Source: a bacterium
GTDB taxonomy: Bacteria > UBP13 > UBA5359
Length of the DNA stretch: 17,416 nucleotides
NCBI GenBank assembly: GCA_028685295.1
Contig: JAQUEL010000041.1
Span: 1 to 17,416 of the forward strand
Direction of reading: 5' to 3'
The position numbers and the translations under genes are program-made. Below the pieces are notes generated by a model. That model saw nothing but the letters and a program-made list of their open reading frames with translations, searched no databases and was not told the DNA's origin. The first letter of the stretch is position 1. Each line of letters opens with the position of its first letter. Below are positions 7,246 through 14,942 of this stretch, in pieces.

Positions 7246-7992
7246 ATGAACAATCCGCTTCTGACAATATTAAAAACAGGTATTATCACGCAAAGAGAGA
7301 TATTTCCGGACCTGCCTGATGATGCCGATGGAATGCCTGCTGTTACCGCGGCGCCGTGTGCCGGAGTTGCTTGCGGACGCTGTACCGCTGCCTGTCCTGC
7401 CGGAGCTATCAATGTTTCAGGCGATATTGTTACGCTTGATCGGGGACGTTGCCTGGGCTGTTCCTCCTGTGTCAGGAGATGTCCTTCAGGTACTATTGCA
7501 CGTGACTCTTCCGCCAGGACGGCCGTGAGCAGGCGTGAGGATCTTATACTTACCAATCAGGCCGGTGATAAGGATGCGCCGGCTCAGCCGCGATTGCCAT
7601 TCCGGAAATCGTTGCATATTCGTGAGGTTTCGACAGGCGATAATGCTGCCGACCTGGAAATTATCGCCTGCACTAATGCAATCTTCGATATTGCCCGCTT
7701 TGGAATACACTTTGTTGCTTCACCGCGCTTTGCCGATGCTCTCCTGGTCACCGGCCCGGTGGGCCGGGCCATGCAGGAACCGTTGCTGCGCTGTTACGAT
7801 GCTATGGCGGAGCCTCGCCTGGTGATTGCCGTCGGTGCCGGCGCCATCAGCGGCGGTTTACATAGTGGAGGCTATGCAGAAGCTAATGGTGTGCACGGCC
7901 TGTTACCCATTTCCAGCTATATCCCAGGGGATCCTCCGCATCCATGGAGCATTATCCACGGCATCCTTTTAGCTATGGGAAGAGCGGAATAA
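7246..7992 (+). CDS. hyfI: 2x[4Fe-4S] ferredoxin domain fused to a HyfI/NuoB-like small subunit without its own cluster
   Basis: Residues 1-120 contain a two-cluster ferredoxin domain (HyfH-like): C38-x4-C43-x2-C46-x3-C50-P and C69-x2-C72-x2-C75-x3-C79-P. Residues 121-248 match hydrogenase-4 small subunits: FRKSLHIREV, FDIARFGIHFVASPRFAD, LLVTGPVGRAMQEPLL, LVIAVGAGAISGG and YIPGDPPHPW. The four cysteines that bind the proximal [4Fe-4S] cluster in this family are all replaced. The CNGC region reads TGDNAADLE (130-138), GACAISGG reads GAGAISGG (Gly199), and PGCPP reads PGDPP (Asp229). The fold motifs are otherwise well kept, so this looks like selected loss, not decay. The ATG at 7246 has GGAGG at 7234-7238. 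A 104-bp gap separates it from hyfG. Electrons could reach the ferredoxin domain, but no visible centre passes them to the large subunit. Confidence 0.9.
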   Translation: MNNPLLTILKTGIITQREIFPDLPDDADGMPAVTAAPCAGVACGRCTAACPAGAINVSGDIVTLDRGRCLGCSSCVRRCPSGTIARDSSARTAVSRREDLILTNQAGDKDAPAQPRLPFRKSLHIREVSTGDNAADLEIIACTNAIFDIARFGIHFVASPRFADALLVTGPVGRAMQEPLLRCYDAMAEPRLVIAVGAGAISGGLHSGGYAEANGVHGLLPISSYIPGDPPHPWSIIHGILLAMGRAE

Positions 7993-8176
7993 TTCGAATT
8001 TAAGCTTGTTTGCTTGCTTGTGAAACATTTTCCCGGTGCTTATTCGTATATTACTATGTTATGCTGCGCTACGAAAGCTCAATAACAATCAAGGCGATGA
8101 AGATCCCGCGAAGTGTGTTTTTTCGGCCATACGCACCACGCACAGGGTTCGTATCGCGGAAAGGCGAAGGGCTGTA

Positions 8177-9466
8177 ATGGTATTAAGATGCAGATACTTT
8201 TTTTCAGGCATAATCCTGTTGATCCTTTTATCGGCACCCATTGTCGTGCAGGCGGATGGCGATAGTAACAAGGGCCTCTCTTTACAGCAGTGTATAGAGA
8301 TAGCCATGCAGAATCAGGATGATATCCTGGTAGGGGAGAATACGGTAACGGCGGCTACAGAGAGGCAAAAGCGCACTTCGGGCGATTATTATCCCAGAGT
8401 TACCACTCAATATTCGACCGCTCTGGCGAAATCCGGAGGCCTCAATACCAGAAAAACGGATGGTCTCTCCGTATCTGTTTCGCACGATTTCTATGACGGA
8501 GGGCTCAGAGATGCTAAAGCGCGTGAAGCGGCGGCTGGACTAGCGCAGAAGCTCTTTGATCTGGACAGAACGCGGCAGAAGGTTATTTACAATGTAACCC
8601 GAGAATATTTTTTGCTGCTTCAAGCCCAACGCCTGGCAGAGGTACGGCACGCCCAGGTGAATTACCTTGAAGGGCAACTGGCTATGATAATGGCTCGCGT
8701 CCAGTTAGGTGCTGCGGCGCGGGTTGATACTCTTCCTGTCGAGGCGCAGCTCACCAATGCGCGAGTAGATCTGCTGGAGGCGGAAAACACTATTCGGACC
8801 TCGGCTATCCAGCTGCAGAATACAATGGGACTTCTCCCGGATCCCGATTTTTCCATTATGGGAACCGGCGAGCCGGCTATCACCGCTATTCGCTCTGTGG
8901 AAGATTATGTAGCTATGGCGTTATCTGAGCGCCCTGATCTCCAGGAAGCGGAAGCCGGCATCAAGTCTGCCGAAGCTGCGGTAGAAACCGCCAGGCTTTC
9001 TTTACGGCCGCGGCCTATTGTTTCCGGCTCTTACGATAAGTCTTTTGATGGCGATGATGAATTAAGTATCACCGGCGGCATTACTTTTAATCTCTTTGAT
9101 GGAGGCAGCAGCCGTGCGGCATATCGCGAAGAGGTTGCCAACAGATCAAGTGCTGAGCTGCGTATTGCGCAGTTAAAGAAAACTATCCAGTCAGAGGTGC
9201 GCCAGGCATATCTAAACCTTACCTGTGCCGGAGAGCGAATGGCAGCCAGCGACCTCAGCCTGAAATCGGCACGGAAGAATCTCGAAGCCCAGGAAGGCCG
9301 TTACAAGCAAGGTCTGGCTATTCCTCTGGATTTGCTCAATGCGCAACTGGAGGTAGCCACTGCTCAGAGGAATGCAGTACAGGCGCGCTATGATTACTAC
9401 GTCTTTATAGCGCAGCTTGAATATGCCATAGGTAAGCAGGGAGGTTTATATGAGAAAGCCGACTAG
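8177..9466 (+). CDS. tolC: TolC-family outer-membrane efflux channel
   Basis: This 429-residue protein has a signal peptide (MVLRCRYFF then a long hydrophobic stretch ending near VVQADG, about residue 26). Two homologous outer-membrane efflux repeats follow, rich in Ala, Gln and Glu as expected for the long helical barrel. Typical phrases are SLQQCIEIAMQNQ, FYDGGLRDA, ENTIRTSAIQLQNTMGLLPD (in the first repeat) and ITGGITFNLFDGG (second repeat). An in-frame GTG at 8036 would add 47 polar residues before the signal peptide, so the ATG at 8177 is preferred; it has AAGGCGAAGGG upstream. The gene leads a four-gene efflux operon and overlaps the MacA-like gene by 17 bp. The protein's presence implies an outer membrane. 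TolC is used at family level; orthology to E. coli TolC is not claimed. Confidence 0.87.
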   Translation: MVLRCRYFFSGIILLILLSAPIVVQADGDSNKGLSLQQCIEIAMQNQDDILVGENTVTAATERQKRTSGDYYPRVTTQYSTALAKSGGLNTRKTDGLSVSVSHDFYDGGLRDAKAREAAAGLAQKLFDLDRTRQKVIYNVTREYFLLLQAQRLAEVRHAQVNYLEGQLAMIMARVQLGAAARVDTLPVEAQLTNARVDLLEAENTIRTSAIQLQNTMGLLPDPDFSIMGTGEPAITAIRSVEDYVAMALSERPDLQEAEAGIKSAEAAVETARLSLRPRPIVSGSYDKSFDGDDELSITGGITFNLFDGGSSRAAYREEVANRSSAELRIAQLKKTIQSEVRQAYLNLTCAGERMAASDLSLKSARKNLEAQEGRYKQGLAIPLDLLNAQLEVATAQRNAVQARYDYYVFIAQLEYAIGKQGGLYEKAD

Positions 9467-10970
9467 GAGGAACCGCCTTATAATCGGGGCATTGGTTGCA
9501 GTGCTGGTAATCATCGTTGTTATGGTGGCGGCACGGCGCAACCATAATAATAAAGGACAAACGGCGGTACATACGGAGGCAGTGAGCCGGGGTGTGATCG
9601 TTTCCAGTATTTCCGCTAATGGAGTGCTTAAACCCTTGACTACTGTGGAAGTAAAGTCTAATGTCGGGGGCCAGGTAATTCAAATGGCCGTTGATGAGGG
9701 AGATGTTGTTCGTGCCGGGCAGCTAATCGCCCGTATCGATCCCTCCGATACCCTGACCAGCTTGCAGCAATCGGAAGCAGATTATGCCGGCGCCTCAGCC
9801 AGAGTTCGCCAAGCTAAGAGCCAGGCTGATGTACAGCCCAGGCTGACGGGTACTGCTATCAAACAGGCGGAGAGCTCCCTGGCTTCAGCACAGGCAGCGC
9901 TGAAGCAGGCCAAGAGCGCCTTGATACCACAAAAAATCGCCTCTGCTCAATCAGCCTATAATCAGGCTAAAGCTGCTTGTGATCAGGCAGAGAAGAGCCT
10001 TAAACGGCAAAAGGCGCTGTATGAGCAAGGTTTTGTTGCCGGAAGCGTAGTTGATGATGCTCAGGAAGCGGCAGCTTCAGCCCGGGCACAACTGGAAGCG
10101 GCTCAAAGCAGATGGAGCACCGTTAAGGAGGAAACCGCGCAGGAGCTTAAGGCCGCTCAGGCTCGCGTACAGGAAGCTTCGGCTGCATTGGAAGCGACCA
10201 GGGCAAATACCTATCAGGTAGGAATAAAGCGTGAGGATATTGTTCAGGCTCAGGCGGCATTGCAGCGTGCCCGGGCATCAGTGGATAACGCTCGGACGCA
10301 ATTGAGATACACCTCGATTTATGCACCGAGGTCAGGTATAGTGGTTAGTAAATATGTGGAGGAAGGCTCTATTGTCATGGCCGGGCGGGCCTCAAATGCA
10401 GGAGCGGGCTCCGGCGTCACTATCATCGATATAGCGGATGTTACCCGCATGCAGGTGGAAGTCAATGTGGATGAAGCCGATATAGGGCAGATCCGTCAAG
10501 GCCAGCCGGTACGAATTTCAGTGGATGCTTATCCTGACGAGCGCTTTAGGGGAAGGGTAACCAAGATTGCTCCTCAGGCTGTTGCGGAGCAGAATGTTAC
10601 CACTATACCGGTAACGGTAGAGGTATCCGTCCGAGAGGACAGACTGAAGCCCGGCATGAATGCTACCTGTGATTTTATTGTTGAGCGCAAAGAGAATGTT
10701 CTTTTGGTGCCGAACAAGGCGGTCAAAGAGAGCGCCGATGGAACGACGGTAACAGTTTTGCAGCATAATGAACAAGTGCCGTGTCGGGTGAAGACCGGTA
10801 TCTCTGACGACAGGAACACCGAGATTATTAGTGGTTTGCAGGAGGGTGATCTGGTGGTGATGCCTGCAGGCATGTCGCCCGGCAATGCCAGGGCCGGCAG
10901 AAGGGACCAGACAGCGGGAAATACGCCACGGCGCAGTATGCGGCGAGGCGGCCCGCCCAGGATATTCTAA
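9450..10970 (+). CDS. macA: MacA-like periplasmic membrane-fusion (adaptor) protein
   Basis: This adaptor joins an inner-membrane ABC pump to the TolC channel. Residues 1-8 are basic, and one membrane anchor follows (about 9-28). The first half of the biotinyl-lipoyl domain is at about 45-95 ([36 protein letters not shown]). A long Ala/Gln-rich coiled coil covers about 100-285. The second lipoyl half ([19 protein letters not shown]) and beta-barrel ([19 protein letters not shown]) come next, then the membrane-proximal domain. At 506 residues it is well above E. coli MacA (371). The extra length is mostly coiled coil plus an Arg/Gly/Pro-rich C-terminal tail. The ATG follows GGGAGG (9439-9444) and overlaps the tolC end, so the two genes are coupled. 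The exported substrate is not shown. Confidence 0.88.
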   Translation: MRKPTRRNRLIIGALVAVLVIIVVMVAARRNHNNKGQTAVHTEAVSRGVIVSSISANGVLKPLTTVEVKSNVGGQVIQMAVDEGDVVRAGQLIARIDPSDTLTSLQQSEADYAGASARVRQAKSQADVQPRLTGTAIKQAESSLASAQAALKQAKSALIPQKIASAQSAYNQAKAACDQAEKSLKRQKALYEQGFVAGSVVDDAQEAAASARAQLEAAQSRWSTVKEETAQELKAAQARVQEASAALEATRANTYQVGIKREDIVQAQAALQRARASVDNARTQLRYTSIYAPRSGIVVSKYVEEGSIVMAGRASNAGAGSGVTIIDIADVTRMQVEVNVDEADIGQIRQGQPVRISVDAYPDERFRGRVTKIAPQAVAEQNVTTIPVTVEVSVREDRLKPGMNATCDFIVERKENVLLVPNKAVKESADGTTVTVLQHNEQVPCRVKTGISDDRNTEIISGLQEGDLVVMPAGMSPGNARAGRRDQTAGNTPRRSMRRGGPPRIF

Positions 10971-11001
10971 AAAAAGCCTGATTAAAGGAGATACCCGAGA
11001 T

Positions 11002-11733
11002 ATGATAAGCGTCAGAAAGCTGCAAAAAACTTATTATATGGGAGATGTTACCGTTCGTGCACTTAAAGGGGTTTCCCTGGAGGTTAAAACAGGTGAATTT
11101 GTGGCTATTATGGGGCCGTCCGGCTCCGGCAAATCCACTTTCATGAATATCATCGGCTGTTTGGACAAGCCTACGGAAGGTTCGTATGTTCTTGATAATC
11201 AGGAAGTGGCCGGAATGGACAGCGATGAACTGGCGCTGGTGCGCAACCGGAAGATAGGCTTTGTTTTTCAAACCTTCAATTTGATCTCTCGTCGTCCGGC
11301 GGTTCGTCAGGTAATGCTGCCGCTGCTTTACAATCCGGAGGTTTCCGATGATGCTCAAGTTATGGCTGTAGCTGCTTTGAAACGGGTGGGACTGGGCGAC
11401 CGTATTCATCATAAACCCAACGAGCTCTCGGGCGGGCAGCAGCAGAGAGTGGCTATTGCTCGGGCATTGGTCAATAATCCTCCTGTTATCCTGGGAGATG
11501 AACCTACGGGAAACCTGGATACGCGGACGAGCGAAGAGATCATGGCTATATTCCAAAGCCTGCATGCAGAAGGGAAGACGGTTATCATTGTTACTCACGA
11601 AAGCGATATTGCCAGGCATGCGCAACGCATTGTACGTTTCAAGGACGGACATATAATTTCCGATCAGAAGGTGGATACGCCTCTTAATGCGTATGCCGAA
11701 CTGGAGAAACTGCCGCCGGAGGAAGAAGAATGA
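11002..11733 (+). CDS. MacB-type ABC transporter ATPase
   Basis: This 243-residue ABC nucleotide-binding subunit has every catalytic element: Walker [10 protein letters not shown] (38-46), Q-loop FQTFNL with Gln90, signature LSGGQQQR (142-149), Walker B VILGDEP with Asp166 and Glu167, and the switch His199 (IIVTHE). The sequence belongs to the MacB/LolD/FtsE group, whose members energise efflux or lipoprotein release. The ATG at 11002 ([14 protein letters not shown]) begins where this family normally begins. AAAGGAG (10984-10990) lies upstream at a slightly long spacing. The in-frame ORF extends back to 10885, but that would overlap macA and add a non-homologous segment. Its stop overlaps the permease ATG (ATGA). 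In E. coli MacB this domain is fused to the permease; here it is a separate gene, as in the YknYZ type. Confidence 0.92.
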   Translation: MISVRKLQKTYYMGDVTVRALKGVSLEVKTGEFVAIMGPSGSGKSTFMNIIGCLDKPTEGSYVLDNQEVAGMDSDELALVRNRKIGFVFQTFNLISRRPAVRQVMLPLLYNPEVSDDAQVMAVAALKRVGLGDRIHHKPNELSGGQQQRVAIARALVNNPPVILGDEPTGNLDTRTSEEIMAIFQSLHAEGKTVIIVTHESDIARHAQRIVRFKDGHIISDQKVDTPLNAYAELEKLPPEEEE

Positions 11734-12947
11734 ATCTTTGGGAGAGTATTTCCATAGCCTTGGAGGGACTGGCTGCCAATAAAATGCGCTCCATTCTCAC
11801 CATGCTCGGTGTTGTTATCGGCGTAGCGGCCGTTATTACCATGCTGGCGCTGGCCGGAGGGGCTAAGGCTAGAATGATGAACCAGATCGAGCAGATGGGC
11901 ACCAATGTCGTGACGGTAATGGCCAGTCGCTCTCGAAGAGGGGGAATTACCGGAAGCTCAGGCAGCAGGCAATCGCTGACGCTGAGTGATGCAGAGGCCA
12001 TAGCCGGCCAATGCTCGTCAGTGGTGGGTGTGGCGCCTGAAGTATCGTCGAATGCCCAGATCAAGTACCGCAGCCAGAATACCAATACTAACGTACTAGG
12101 CACTACATCCGATTATCCAAATGTGCGTAACTACCGAATGCGAGAGGGAGAGTTTTTCACCGATCATGATGTAAGAGCCGTGCGGAAGCTAGCCGTTATC
12201 GGCCCGACCACGGCCGAAAATCTTTTCGGCGGCAGTTCTTCTGTAGGAAAATCGATAAGCATTCAAGGAACGCGTTTCACGGTTATCGGTGTTACAGCTG
12301 AAAAAGGCATGGCAGGCGGTTTCAGAGATCCTGACGATCAAATTATTATTCCGGTAACCACGGCTATGCGCAGAATGTTTGGTCTGGAATATGTTCGGGC
12401 TATCAACGTTCAGGCTGCCGACATGGAGCTTATGGAGCAGGCAGAGATGGAAATTACGGCTTTGCTGCGTAAGCGCCATCGTCTGACTGATAATGCGGAG
12501 GATGATTTTATTATTAGAAGCCAGGCCGAGATCATCGACATGGCTAACGAAACATCGGGAGTCTTTACACTTCTGCTTGGCGGCATTGCCAGCGTTTCTC
12601 TGCTGGTAGGCGGTATCGGCATTATGAATATCATGCTGGTATCCGTTACCGAACGCACCAGAGAGATCGGTATCCGGATAGCTGTGGGCGCACGTGGCCG
12701 TGATATTCAGATACAGTTTTTGGTAGAAGCCATGGTCCTCTCCATGCTTGGCGGTGTTGTCGGCATACTGTTGGGGATGCTCGGCGCCTTTCTTATCAAG
12801 AGCTTCTCTACCATTGCCGCCAGCGTATCAATGGCATCTATTGTTCTATCCTTTGGCTTTGCGGCCCTTGTCGGCATCTTCTTTGGCTTTTACCCGGCTC
12901 GTACAGCCTCTCGTCTGGATCCGATAGAAGCATTGAGATACGAGTAG
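11730..12947 (+). CDS. MacB-type ABC transporter permease (FtsX family)
   Basis: This 405-residue inner-membrane permease has the MacB topology. The first helix is near residues 18-42 ([22 protein letters not shown]). A large periplasmic domain follows to about 270, then three clustered helices in the FtsX region. The cytoplasmic coupling motif [19 protein letters not shown] lies after helix 2, and the protein ends with [18 protein letters not shown], a very typical MacB C-terminus. The ATG overlaps the ATPase stop by 4 bp. Together with the ATPase, adaptor and TolC genes it completes a tripartite pump for compounds such as macrolides, peptides or lipids; the true substrate is unknown. The gene converges on hydG with only 4 bp between the stop codons. 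Confidence 0.92.
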   Translation: MNLWESISIALEGLAANKMRSILTMLGVVIGVAAVITMLALAGGAKARMMNQIEQMGTNVVTVMASRSRRGGITGSSGSRQSLTLSDAEAIAGQCSSVVGVAPEVSSNAQIKYRSQNTNTNVLGTTSDYPNVRNYRMREGEFFTDHDVRAVRKLAVIGPTTAENLFGGSSSVGKSISIQGTRFTVIGVTAEKGMAGGFRDPDDQIIIPVTTAMRRMFGLEYVRAINVQAADMELMEQAEMEITALLRKRHRLTDNAEDDFIIRSQAEIIDMANETSGVFTLLLGGIASVSLLVGGIGIMNIMLVSVTERTREIGIRIAVGARGRDIQIQFLVEAMVLSMLGGVVGILLGMLGAFLIKSFSTIAASVSMASIVLSFGFAALVGIFFGFYPARTASRLDPIEALRYE

Positions 12948-12968
12948 GGGACTAGAATCTCAAGTCCC
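12948..12968. terminator. Short hairpin at the convergent macB-permease / hydG ends
   Basis: GGGACT (12948-12953) and AGTCCC (12963-12968) form a perfect 6-bp stem with a 9-nt loop. It lies across the hydG stop codon and next to the permease stop. It may help end transcription from both sides, but there is no T-run on either strand, so terminator activity is uncertain. Confidence 0.3.
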
Positions 12969-14373
12969 TCTCCCCGGCACGTATTCTATCAAGATATTCC
13001 CTGGCTTTCTGTTGCCGTGCGGCGTTGGGAATGGCGTTAAGCTCTCTGGCTATAGCCTTGCCGCCGAGTTCACGCAATTCATCGTCGCCGTAATCATCGA
13101 TGTATTCCTGGAATGTCAGGATAGCGTTGGCCTGACAGACGTTGCCTATTTGTCCTGTCTTGGCCAAACTCATGAAACGGTCGCCCGTACGTCCCTCTCT
13201 ATAGCAAGCCGTACAGTAGCTGGGGATATAACCATCCTCGAGCAGTGCTTTCAGCACTGCATTAGGCGAACGGTGGTCCAGCGGTTCAAACTGTGGCTTC
13301 TGTTCTTTGGCATCAAGCTTTCCGGCGTCTGCATAACCCCCGACTCCTGTACATGACCCGGCGCTCACCTGCGATATTCCCAGGGCGACGACCTCTTCAC
13401 GGTAGCCTTGAGGTTCACGTGTGGTCAGGATCATGCCCGTATAAGGTACGGCCAGGCGCAGAACAGCTACGATCTTCTTGAAATCATCATCGGAAACCAG
13501 GTAGGGGAAATCAGTCGCCTGCACACCTTCCGCGGCTCTTATTCTGGGTACGGACAGGGTATGCGGTCCTACTCCAAAAGCAGCTTCCATATGCTCGGCA
13601 TGCATCAACATGCCTACTGTTTCATACTTCCAATCGTATAATCCGTAAAGCACGCCGAAGCCCACATCGTCGATGCCTCCGGTCATGGCTCTGTCATGTG
13701 CCTCTGTATGCCATTCATAATTGTGTTTGGGCCCGCCCCGATGCACCTGAAGATAGGTAGGTTTGTGGTATGTCTCCTGGAAAAGAATATAAGTGCCGAT
13801 ATCGGCTGCCTTAAGACGACGGTAATCCTCAACCGTTGTCGCCGCTATATTGACATTGACCCGGCGAATCTCCCCATGATCGAACTTCAGCGAATAAATG
13901 GTCTTGATACATTCGATGATGTAATCCAGAGGACAGTTAACCGGATCTTCGCCTGCCTCCAATGCCAGGCGCTTGTGGCCCTGGCCCTCTATCATGCGAA
14001 CCTCTTCGATCAGCTCTTCTCGGGTGAGCTTTTTTCTTGGTGTGCAGCGCTCATTGTTATAGCCGCAGTAAGAACAACGGTTGATACAGTAATCTGAAAC
14101 GTAAAGCGGGGCAAAGAGGACTATTCGGCGCCCGTAAATATGCTCCTTGACCTTGCGGGCCAGCGCAAACATATCCGCCAGAATTTCCGGCGCCGTCACT
14201 TCCATCAATACAGCCGCTTCGCGATGAGTCAGACCATGAAATCCGGCTGCCTTGTCCAGTATCTCTCTTATGCGTTCGGCATTGCCGGCCTCCGCTTCGG
14301 CCTCTTTCAGCGTGGCCTCGATTTCCTCATGGCAAATGAATTCGTTAGCATTCTTTGATTTAGGATTATACAT
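12952..14373 (-). CDS. hydG: HydG, radical SAM tyrosine lyase for [FeFe]-hydrogenase H-cluster assembly
   Basis: HydG cleaves tyrosine to p-cresol and makes CO and cyanide, delivered as an Fe(CO)2(CN) unit for the [FeFe] active site. The N-terminus MYNPKSKNANEFI matches the family. The radical-SAM cluster motif is C96-x3-C100-x2-C103 (CINRCSYC). The auxiliary-cluster motif C387-x2-C390-x22-C413 is complete near the C-terminus. At 473 residues it is full length. The ATG at 14373 has GGGAGAG a few bases upstream. An in-frame GTG at 14421 would add 16 poorly conserved residues with a weak SD and is less likely. It lies downstream of the TM1266-type gene, presumably in one transcript. hydA, hydE and hydF are absent from the window. 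Everything needed for activity appears present. Confidence 0.96.
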   Translation of the reverse strand: MYNPKSKNANEFICHEEIEATLKEAEAEAGNAERIREILDKAAGFHGLTHREAAVLMEVTAPEILADMFALARKVKEHIYGRRIVLFAPLYVSDYCINRCSYCGYNNERCTPRKKLTREELIEEVRMIEGQGHKRLALEAGEDPVNCPLDYIIECIKTIYSLKFDHGEIRRVNVNIAATTVEDYRRLKAADIGTYILFQETYHKPTYLQVHRGGPKHNYEWHTEAHDRAMTGGIDDVGFGVLYGLYDWKYETVGMLMHAEHMEAAFGVGPHTLSVPRIRAAEGVQATDFPYLVSDDDFKKIVAVLRLAVPYTGMILTTREPQGYREEVVALGISQVSAGSCTGVGGYADAGKLDAKEQKPQFEPLDHRSPNAVLKALLEDGYIPSYCTACYREGRTGDRFMSLAKTGQIGNVCQANAILTFQEYIDDYGDDELRELGGKAIARELNAIPNAARQQKAREYLDRIRAGERDLRF

Positions 14374-14487
14374 TTTTTCTCTCCCGCTGCGCTCTTCGAG
14401 CGCCGTTGTTTCGTTAGTCACTAAGGCACTGATTTGAGAAGTTAGTCTCTCATACCTCAGTAACCGGCTTGATCTTCTGTTTCTTGT

Positions 14488-14739
14488 TTAATATGCTTCT
14501 TTAGCCAGCGCCGTCTTTACCGATACATGCTTTACTCGTCCCAGACGTCCCGTCAGAGCGCTTATTTCATCACCGGAACCGTCCACGATAATGGAGATGA
14601 TCGAGACACCGCGTTCTCGATAAGGTATCCCCATTCTGCCGACAATAAGAGCCGCAAAACAGTGTAATATGCTATTGACCTCTTCAGCAGCACTGAGATC
14701 TTCTATTACGATCCCGATAACCCCCAGTCGTTTCTGCAC
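14488..14739 (-). CDS. TM1266-type putative [FeFe]-hydrogenase system regulator
   Basis: This small protein (83 residues) has an ACT/NikR-like ferredoxin-fold pattern: MQKRLGVIGIVIED, a helix with NSILHCFAALIVGRMG, then IPYRERGVSIISIIVDG and a second helix with ISALTGRLGRVKHVSVKT. It matches the TM1266 family, which is typically found beside hyd maturation genes and annotated as an iron-only hydrogenase system regulator. Its biochemical action is not established. It has no DNA-binding helix-turn-helix that I can see. The start is a GTG with GGAGG placed 6 nt upstream (minus strand). The SD sits right after a terminator-like hairpin in the leader. hydG follows about 114 bp downstream. Confidence 0.85.
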   Translation of the reverse strand: MQKRLGVIGIVIEDLSAAEEVNSILHCFAALIVGRMGIPYRERGVSIISIIVDGSGDEISALTGRLGRVKHVSVKTALAKEAY

Positions 14740-14756
14740 ATCGACCTCCGATAAAT

Positions 14757-14785
14757 AAAAACCCTCTCTGCAGGGCGCAGGAGGG
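14757..14785 (-). terminator. Intrinsic-terminator-like hairpin upstream of the TM1266-type gene
   Basis: Read leftward, CCCTC and CTGC pair with GCAG and GAGGG around a GCCCT loop. This gives a 9-bp GC-rich stem with a single bulged A. TTTTTATTTAT follows at once, then the SD GGAGG. The T-run is on the minus strand only, so the element acts on transcription toward hydG, as a leader attenuator would. Confidence 0.6.
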
Positions 14786-14866
14786 CCGAAAAATAAAATT
14801 CATATTCGACGCTTCACGCGCCCTCTCGCTCGGGAATAGCCTTGCGATCGGGTGTTTTAATTACCA

Positions 14867-14888
14867 ACGTCGGAATTTATTCCGTCGT
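14867..14888. repeat. Near-perfect 22-bp palindrome next to the hyd promoter
   Basis: ACG-t-CGGAA-TTTA-TTCCG-t-CGT: two 8-bp half-sites with one T-T mismatch and a 4-bp centre. It starts about 6 bp downstream of the predicted transcription start of the TM1266-hydG operon. It could be an operator for a dimeric regulator, or the first hairpin of the leader RNA. Confidence 0.45.
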
Positions 14889-14900
14889 CCGTATAATGAT

Positions 14901-14929
14901 ATTTTAATTTGTAAACTTCTATCTGTCAA
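14901..14929 (-). promoter_or_regulatory. Strong sigma70-type promoter for TM1266-hydG
   Basis: On the minus strand the -35 is a perfect TTGACA (complement of 14924-14929). After exactly 17 bp comes TAAAAT (complement of 14901-14906), a 5/6 match to the -10. It points toward the TM1266-hydG genes and gives a leader of about 155 nt. Confidence 0.65.
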
Positions 14930-14942
14930 TGGAACCATGGGG

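Larger units (their letters stand above)
14740..14894 (-). promoter_or_regulatory. Structured 5' leader of the TM1266-hydG operon (candidate attenuator or riboswitch)
   Basis: From the predicted start near 14894 to the GTG at 14739 the leader is about 155 nt and non-coding. It contains a hairpin near its 5' end (14867-14888) and a terminator-like hairpin just before the SD (14757-14785). Between them lies a segment, complement of 14818-14828, that repeats the 3' arm of the terminator (GAGAGGG). Its AGGGCGC can also pair with GCGCCCT in the terminator. The two structures are mutually exclusive, as in attenuation. It does not match any riboswitch consensus I can recall. Confidence 0.5.

Noticed and set aside
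8106-8159. CCGCGA/TCGCGG inverted repeat ahead of the TolC-like gene
   Set aside because: Six base pairs across a 42-nt loop with no T-run and no matching promoter; too weak to call a terminator or switch.
8036-8176. N-terminal extension of the TolC-like gene from GTG 8036
   Set aside because: It would place about 47 polar residues before a clear signal peptide; ATG 8177 has a usable SD.
10828-11652. Minus-strand ORF of 274 codons opposite the ABC ATPase
   Set aside because: The plus strand has all ABC motifs in order; the antisense translation resembles no family.
14373-14488. Possible regulatory element between the TM1266-type gene and hydG
   Set aside because: Only a 5-bp TGAGA/TCTCA stem and a repeated GACTAAC were seen; both are within chance expectation.
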